This document shows positions 23,355 to 29,997 of a DNA stretch of 29,997 bases, piece by piece. Below the pieces are notes generated by a model, which saw only the letters and a list, made by a program, of their open reading frames with translations, was not told where the DNA came from and ran no database searches. Within the stretch, counting starts at the first letter, position 1; the number at the start of each line of letters is the position of its first letter. The stretch is from positions 1 through 29,997 of the forward strand of contig JAYMTA010000394.1 of the NCBI GenBank assembly GCA_036897625.1, written 5' to 3'. Made by a program: the position numbers and the translations under genes. Origin of the DNA: Pelargonium cotyledonis. Lineage: Eukaryota > Streptophyta > Magnoliopsida > Geraniales > Geraniaceae.

Positions 23355-25283
23355 TCAATATTTATCGAAGAAGGAGATGATGGGAGTGTAGACAAGTTGA
23401 TTAGCATTTGCAGCCAAAATGAAATCTGCATGAGCATATTCTTGCGTTTCTATCACCACCAGCTTGTCAGGATCATGGCCGCTAAGGGTGCTGAGCAGAG
23501 TCCGTACATCAATGGGGTTAGACAGCAAGTCCCGCCCTCCGCACGCCATCAACAGTGGAACTCCTCGAGGAATGCTCCTCATGTCGTACACAGGAGCAAT
23601 CGCACTCCCATACCGCCTATTATTCTCAATTACACCTCCTTTTCCTACCACTGCACACATGCATACATAAGCCAAATAATACAAATTTTGTTCAACAAAT
23701 TGGATTTGAGCCTTGCAGCTTACACTGAGCTATGTGCACCAGGTTCTTTACTGAAGTAGACTGAGGCTCGTGTTCGTACAACTTTACTAGTGTTTCTGAA
23801 TCAATGCAGCAATTGGGACCTGTCAATACAAATGAAAACAGTTATTTACAGTTAAAAATCTGAGGTCATTGTTAGGTATATGATCATGATCATGATCAAA
23901 TATACCAGTGACGGCGGACATCAAATTGGAGCAGTTGCTGCCAGGCAAACGGCAAAAGTTCTGCATAAATCTGGACACGTCTGACCTATTGATCACATTT
24001 TCAAGAAAATCAACAACTTAGTAAGAAACTTATTGTGATTTCTTTATAGTGATCTTGTTGTAATAGAGCTCACCCTCCTGGAGCGAATTCGCGCAGGCCT
24101 GACCTGTACCATTGCTACAAATGGAAATGGAAAGATTACCAACAAGCTGATACTGATACAACATGTATACAGAGATGGGCAAGTTTGTGTTGCTTGAGCT
24201 GAAAATGCAACAGCATAATGTAGTGTTGGTGAAGGCATGAGACCAAGATAAGCAATTTGGCTTAGCAAAGCAGCTGATCTCAGCTTGCTCACCACTTTTT
24301 CATTGTTTGCTGAAAGGGAAGCTAAAGCCATCAATGTACCCTGAAATTTTAACAATGGATCTCAGCTTGCTAACAAAGAAAAAAAGGAAGCAACAAGCAA
24401 ATGCAGGGACTGTACTGTACCAAGGAATGGCCAACATAATGCAGATTCTGCTTTGTCTGATCATACACGTACTGGAATGTAGCAGGAAGATCATAGCCAG
24501 CTAATTCGTCCCACGACCATTCCCAATAACGCTGGAATCAAAGGATCAAGAACAAAACTACAATAATCTAATGATTTCAGCAAAGAATTTGATGACATGT
24601 AGTTTAAAGAAGCAACTAAAAAGAACCGGATCAATTGGACTGATAGACGTGTGCCCACGGCTATATTTAGTCCCTCGAGCATTGGTCATCCGCACATCAA
24701 ACCCGTTATCCGCCAAGACAAATGGCAAGGACTGATCCGGAGGATTCGCCACCCATGAGGCTGCATCCTGAAATAAACCAGCATCACAATCCAATCCATC
24801 ATATATGAAGCTCACAATACAGAGCTATGGGTGGGCCATGGTAGGCAACTGCCAACCCTAGTCTCATAGATATCAATTTCACAACTAGCTCCGCCATTGC
24901 AAGCTTAGCATATTTTTTGCCTATATAGGTGCTAATGAATGTGACGAACCAGTAAGAGCCCGTGTTGTATCAAAACCGGTGGCTTGGTGGCAGCTGCATT
25001 GCCAGCCGCCCCTGAGGGATCCTCTGCATGCTAAGAATATAACCATCTTCTGTAGTGACCTAACATATTAAGTTTCATCAACGATCACGTGCGCGTATAT
25101 ATATATAGTCAATAAGTACATTATATAGGGTATGGTGGATACAGTACAGACTGTGTGTTCTTGGCAAGCATAGCCTTGTGTCTCCACCAATGATCTGCAG
25201 ATGCTGTCATCAAGAGTGCTTGCTTTCATGGCTGACATGCCTAATAAAATCACTACAAGTAGAAGAACAGAAATGTTAGCCAT
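23355..25283 (-). pseudogene. MPL1/triacylglycerol-lipase-2-like acid lipase, frameshifted copy
   Basis: Acid lipase of the Abhydro_lipase (PF04083) plus alpha/beta-hydrolase family, like Arabidopsis MPL1 (At5g14180). Exons: 25283-25152, 25059-24950, 24767-24627, 24531-24421, 24340-24194, 24114-24074, 23985-23906, 23819-23724, 23650-23355. A signal peptide (residues 1-22), TQGYACQEHT, nucleophile motif GHSLG, GGRD Asp and EYAHAD His are all present, so the catalytic triad survives. Exon 2 is 110 nt where the paralogue has 108; to stay in phase it needs 111. The frame shifts inside CAGGGGCGGCTGG, from RIPQGR to AGNAAATKPPVLIQHG, and the unshifted frame hits TGA within the exon. The exon-5 donor is GC, and a conserved Trp (DVW in the paralogue) is Arg. 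A decaying copy is the best reading; a one-base assembly error is the alternative. Confidence 0.75.
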
Positions 25284-25611
25284 TTCGTAGGTTGAACAAG
25301 TAGCTAGAGAGATTCAAAAAGATAAGAACTTGATAATTATACAGAAAAATGGATGGTTGGGACATAACCTTATATAGAAATGTTGGTCAAATGTAACTGA
25401 AAAGGAAATAAAACAGTACAGGCTTTGATTTCTATATTTTCATTCCCATTGTGTCTGTTACAAATATTGAAATGACTTGATGAGAAATTTAAGAAGAAAG
25501 AGAAATGACTTTCGATTGATAAGCTGCTAATAATTATATACAAGAATTGATATAATGCTAGGAAAGAAAACAAGTACAAAACACTAGACAGTGATCAAAT
25601 ATACATAGATT
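25284..25611. other. Short spacer between proximal and middle lipases
   Basis: Only 328 bp separate the start of the proximal lipase from the stop of the middle one. It must hold the 3' end of the latter and the promoter of the former (TATA at 25368-25376). AT-rich; nothing else recognised. Confidence 0.6.
25368..25376 (-). promoter_or_regulatory. Likely TATA box of the proximal lipase
   Basis: On the minus strand TATATAAGG lies about 85-93 nt upstream of the ATG at 25283, a normal distance for a plant leader. The promoter of this frameshifted copy thus still looks usable. Confidence 0.5.
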
Positions 25612-27694
25612 TCAGTTGTCATTGAAGAAGTTCATCAGAGGATCATAGACAACTTGATTAGTATTTACGCCAAATACAAAATCAAGATGAGAATAGTCTT
25701 GTACGTAGAGCACCACCAGCTTGTCACTATCATGATCCTTGAGACTGTGTAGCAGATTCTGCACATCTTTGGCATCGGACAGAAAGTCTTGGCCTCCATG
25801 GCCCAAGAAGAGAGGAACATCATTTGGAATGCTTGTCATGTTGTAGACAGGAGGAGTTGGCTGCCCATAGTGCTTCATGTTCTCATCTTCCTTACCATAA
25901 TCATACATTGCTATGTTTCCTTGTCTGACCACTGCATATATATTATAGTAGTTCCCAAAATTCATAAATTGTACTATATGAAACTGATATATCTATATAG
26001 GTCAAAATTGTTAGTATTCAAATCCATACTCTGAGCTAGGTGGATCATGTTCTTTGTTGCGGTAGGCTGAAATCCAATTTCAAGAAATACATCTACTCGT
26101 GATGTATTTACGCAGCAATTCGGGCCTGTAAGTTGAAATGAAAACAACTATATATCAGATAATGCAAAAATGGAAATTAAAATGTGCTTATGAGCAGGCC
26201 TGGGGAATTTGAACATACCTGAGAAGGAAGACGACATATTCATAAGACCTGAGCAGTTAATGCCTGCATGTTCACATGCATCTTCCAGAAGTTTGGAAAT
26301 AGCCGGCCTGTTCATTTGAAGAACAACTCGTTCTGGAGTCAAATCTTGAATGTGCAATACATAACAAAGCTTCTAGCTAGCAAGTTATTGTTATATATAA
26401 AAGCTTGGATAATTATTAAAGAACCAAACAATACAAACGAGACATCAAAAGAAAGTTTCAGATTGCTAAAGTTGCTTGATCTCTTACGCATATGGGATAA
26501 ATTCCCGGACTCCTGCCCAATACAAGTCCTGTAAACAAAAATGTAGGAGATCAGAATTATACATGTCATCTATTTCTGATATGTGAAACTGGCATTATTA
26601 TATTGTAAAAGCGAGTATGTATGAATTTGTTTTACTTCGGCTATAGACGTATCAGCAGCAATTTTTGCAAGTGGTGACGGCATTTGATTAATATAAGCAA
26701 TTGGGCAAAGCAAAGCAGCAGATCTCAGCATGTTCAACAATTTATCATGGGAAAATGCAGCTAAAGGCGTCAATGTACCCTGAAATTAATCCATAAGTTC
26801 CAGCCTTATTTAGTTTCTCAAATTAATGTAAAATCATGACCAAATTAAACCAAATGTAGGTACTTACTAAGGAATGCCCAACATAGTGCATTTTCTGATT
26901 TGTTTGACCATACACATACTGGAAAAAAGCAGTAAGATCATAAGCAGCTAATTCATCCCATGACCATTCCCAGTAAGCCTACAAAGAGGTGAAAAAAAAA
27001 TACCTGGTTATTAATCCAAACAAAGTCAATACTTGAAATCACTGAATTTGACATGTATCAGAACAAAGTGTACCGGATCATTAGGACTGAGAGAGGTATG
27101 TCCAAGGCTATATTTAGTCCCTCGAGTATTAGCAATCCACACGTCATACCCGTTGTCTGCCAAGATGAAGGCCAACGACTCACTCGGGGAATTGAAAAAC
27201 CAAGTCGCACCATCCTGCAAAATAAGCACCCGTGATTAGTCTAATCTCATCAACCCTATCAATGTACATATTATTTGTTTACTGTGGTCATATATGTGAT
27301 TCACAAACCGCCATGATCCCATGTTGCAGCAACACTGGTGGCTTGTCTGCTGCCTTACCAGACCGTCCCATTGGCATCCTCTGCAAGCCAAGAATATAAC
27401 CATCTTCCGTTGTAACCTGAACAATCAAAATTAAACATATAATAATCACATATAAAAGCTACACATATGTATCTACATAATCAGTAGAGTGTGGTACTGT
27501 ACTGTATGTTCCTGGCAAACATAGCCTTGTGTCTCCACCATTGATCCGCACAAGCTATCATTCGTATTAGGCACAAAGACACTACTCATCATCCCCTCTT
27601 TCTTGCCATTGGTCCATCCCAACTTTGTTCTTGCATCCGCGGCAGACACACAGAAAAGTATCACTAAAAGTATGGTAGCAGTAGTATAAGCCAT
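25612..27694 (-). CDS. MPL1/triacylglycerol-lipase-2-like acid lipase, intact copy
   Basis: Secreted lipase that should hydrolyse acylglycerols or related lipid esters; its Arabidopsis relative MPL1 is linked to aphid defence. Exons: 27694-27503, 27416-27309, 27214-27074, 26978-26868, 26779-26636, 26528-26488, 26307-26219, 26125-26030, 25931-25612. All are GT-AG and in frame, about 413 aa. A signal peptide (about residues 1-20) is followed by a mature N-terminus about 20 residues longer than in the proximal copy, then CQEHTVTTEDGYIL (lipase-associated region), PPVLLQHG, GYDVWIANTRGTKYS, nucleophile Ser183 in GHSLG, Asp356 in GHGGQD and His389 in QDYSHLD. The upstream spacer has a TATATAAA-like string on the minus strand near 27940. 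This is the only undamaged member of the three-gene array in view. Confidence 0.92.
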
Positions 27695-28741
27695 TTGAAT
27701 TTACTTAGAACAAGTCTTTGAAGCCTTCCTGCAATTTGTACCAGAAAAAACTCCAAGTACAAACAAAATACGCAGAGTATATTTTAAGGACATGTGAAAA
27801 TTATTTGATGGTTACTTTGTCCATGGGCTATAGTGTCATTAATAGAGTCCTGCTAATTACACAGATGAGCCTAAGCTGATTGCGTACAGTGAAACAGATA
27901 AAAATTTAATTCAAAATATAGATGATCTAGCTATTGGTTTATATACATACAGCCGAAATTGAAACAAGTTTTGGCAGTATTCGAACCAGCTGAATTAGAG
28001 GTTGATATGAGGTTGTTTTGATATAAAAATTACAAATTAGAGCATCTAATGGATACAGGTGGATCATAACTCATATCAATCAAAGTAAATACAGTTAGTC
28101 AGTTAGACAGCAACCTAGACGCTTGAGCATCAGCTTTCGTTGCAGCCACATATGGATGGGTTTGTTTCAACTTGCAGAACAAATTGGCCAATGGTTTCAG
28201 ACAAACTAGCCGAAGATGAAGTTAAAATTGCATTCCACATGTTCGGGAAACAATTAAGTCTGGATAACAGTGACAGATTAGCAAAGGTTTCTTTTATTCA
28301 AAGAACTGAATCATGCCTTGTAAATAGTATGCAATAGAGAATGTAGCGAGAGTTCATCTGTTTAGTACAACTGTTCTTTACAAGGTCAAGTCAATAAATC
28401 CTAAGATCCATGGTATATTATGGATCATTTTGTTCTGTTTTAGATAATACAAGGATGAATCTAGTTCACTGTAAAGCAGAGACTAATTTCTGTTTTGGTG
28501 CTTTTCACGCATGAAAGTCACACGAGTATACATACAACTAGAAAGATCACTGATAGAAAACTAAAAACAGAATCACAAGTGATGCCAACTGTAATGAAGA
28601 TGTTGCAACTTCAGAAAACAGACAACAATTTCATACACCAAAAAATGAAAGATGTGTATACAGTGAACATTGAGGTTTGAGTGGTTATAACATGTTACAA
28701 AGGTGAATTATATATTCTGTAGTTTGTTTGTGCACTAGCCA
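27695..28741. other. Spacer between middle and distal lipases
   Basis: About 1 kb, AT-rich, holding the presumed promoter of the middle lipase and the 3' flank of the distal one. A 65-codon open frame (28140-28337, plus) shows no domain I know and is probably chance. No mobile element recognised. Confidence 0.55.
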
Positions 28742-29997
28742 TCATTGACTCTTGAAGAAATCTATGAGTTGATCATATACAGTTTCCTTTGCATTTTGAG
28801 CCATAACATAATCGGCATGTGCATAATTATCTGTATACAGAGTGGCAAGCTTATCTGTGTCATGTCCACTGAGATCGCCCAGAAGCAGCTGCACATCTTT
28901 GACATCTGAAAGAGCATCTGCACCTCCATAGCCCAAGAAGAGGGGAACATTGTTTGGAATGCTTGTCATGTCGTACAATGGCGGAAAGGGCTGACCATAA
29001 TGTCTCATATTGTCACCCTCATTGCCATAATCGTACCTTGATATGTTGCCGCTTCTAATCACTGTTACCAAGTAAAAACCAAAAGATTCAACGACAAATA
29101 TGTGTTAGCATATCTGAAGCACAATATTGTTTTACAGGATTTATTTTTTCTGATTTAATTTACAGTGTTCATGTGTTTCAGCTACTTTGACAATTGGGTT
29201 TGAGGAGGCTTACTCTGAGCAATATGGATCAAGTTTCTCACTGAAGTTGCCTGGGGCTCGTGATCTAGAAAAACATCTACGATGGAAGAGTTCAGACAGC
29301 AGTTTGGGCCTATAGAAATAACATATTAAGCTTAGTAATGGGAAACAATATTGAATCATTCCATGTAAAGCTGTGATGGTACTAATTAACAAATATGAAC
29401 ACCAAATTACCTGTGAAAGAGGTCAACAAATGAGTGCAGTCAGCACCTGGTTTCGAGCAGACTAGTTTAAGAAATGAGGATCCAACCGCCCTGTTTAATA
29501 AATGAAGCGGAAGAGAAACAATGATTTCAATCGTGAGGATCATATGAGTTTCCCTCAGATTTTACATCAAATGTGGAACACCTTTGTCCAATAAAAAAAA
29601 TCAAAATATATCCAGTTCTTGAAAACCTTTTGGTTTGGAATTTAATCTATATGTTAGTTTATAATGATAAAGAATTGTAGTATAAGGGAAGTTGGGAACA
29701 AAGGTAACTTTCTTACCCTCTCGGATCAAATTCATAAAAACCCATCTGGTATATGCTCTGTGAAAAAGAAGAGTGAATAGGTCATAAAAACACAAGCTGT
29801 TTAACTCAAGCCTAGAAACATAATTTTAGCTCTTTACCTCAGCCAAATAGTTGTCTGAAGCAGCTCTTCCAAGTGGGGACGTAACCAGGCCAAGATGAGC
29901 AATTGGGCTAAGTAGAGCAGCTGAACTCATCAGTAAAATGGGTCCCAGGGAAAGTCCATCTATTCCCAATCTCCAGTTAAAATGAAAAAAAAAAGGA
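28742..29997 (-). CDS. MPL1-like acid lipase, 3' part only (runs off the window)
   Basis: Third member of the lipase array, cut by the right edge. Visible exons: from beyond 29997 to 29838, then 29757-29717, 29490-29411, 29309-29214, 29061-28742. Their sizes (41, 80, 96, 320 nt) and phases equal those of the neighbours. Seen: SSAALLSPIAHLGL, then YEFDPRG, GADCTHLL, GPNCCLNSS, and the C-terminal half with Asp in GGAD and His in NYAHADY, so two triad residues are present. The serine elbow should lie at or just beyond the edge. The first visible exon is odd: the GTL-A-LAS segment that follows the elbow in the paralogues is not found where expected (see findings), so integrity is unproven. Confidence 0.8.

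Noticed and set aside
23880..23898. Short GATCAT repeat in a lipase intron
   Set aside because: About three units only; a trivial simple repeat with no sign of function.
28140..28337. 65-codon plus-strand open frame between lipases
   Set aside because: It looks somewhat protein-like in composition but matches no family I know and has no exon partners.
1..29997. Search for CRISPR arrays, tRNA or rRNA genes and bacterial-type operons
   Set aside because: None seen; the region is a plant nuclear locus with spliced genes.

Overview
This is nuclear DNA of a flowering plant. The genes have many GT-AG introns in an AT-rich background, and every gene family present is typical of plants: GDSL esterases, a ZW10/MIP1-type tether, a KDEL-tailed protein disulfide isomerase and MPL1-type acid lipases. 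A eudicot is most likely. I cannot name the species from sequence alone.

Layout. (1) 1-2357 is intergenic, with a direct repeat and an unexplained GC-rich block. (2) 2358-10671 (+) holds two tandem GDSL esterase/lipase genes with identical intron positions. The first is compact (introns of about 140 bp). The second has introns of 926 and 1466 bp and carries a Stowaway-type MITE. The spacer between them, and intron 2 of the first, hold tRNA-derived SINE-like copies. (3) 11785-17339 (+) is a 14-exon ZW10 homologue. (4) 18086-22939 (-), convergent with ZW10, is a nine-exon PDI-like gene with two CGHC thioredoxin domains and a C-terminal KDEL. Its promoter contains an exact match to the plant ER-stress element. 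(5) 23355 to the right edge (-) is a head-to-tail array of three acid-lipase paralogues with the same exon sizes and phases. The middle one is intact, the proximal one is frameshifted, and the distal one runs off the window.

Together: most of the proteins act in or pass through the secretory pathway. The esterases and lipases have N-terminal signal sequences, the PDI folds proteins in the ER, and ZW10/MIP1 belongs to the Golgi-to-ER retrograde tethering complex. I see no sign that they form one system; the neighbourhood looks like ordinary plant synteny plus two local tandem duplications.

Main anomalies: ZW10 has an in-frame TAG at the end of exon 1 with no GT donor in the needed phase. The proximal lipase has a 1-nt frameshift in exon 2, and its exon-5 donor is GC where its paralogue has GT. 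The end of ZW10 exon 6 is duplicated inside the following intron. An ERSE (CCAAT-N10-CACG) lies upstream of the PDI. I found no clearly novel biological system, CRISPR array, tRNA or rRNA gene. All exon models are hand-made from splice motifs and reading frame, without transcript evidence.
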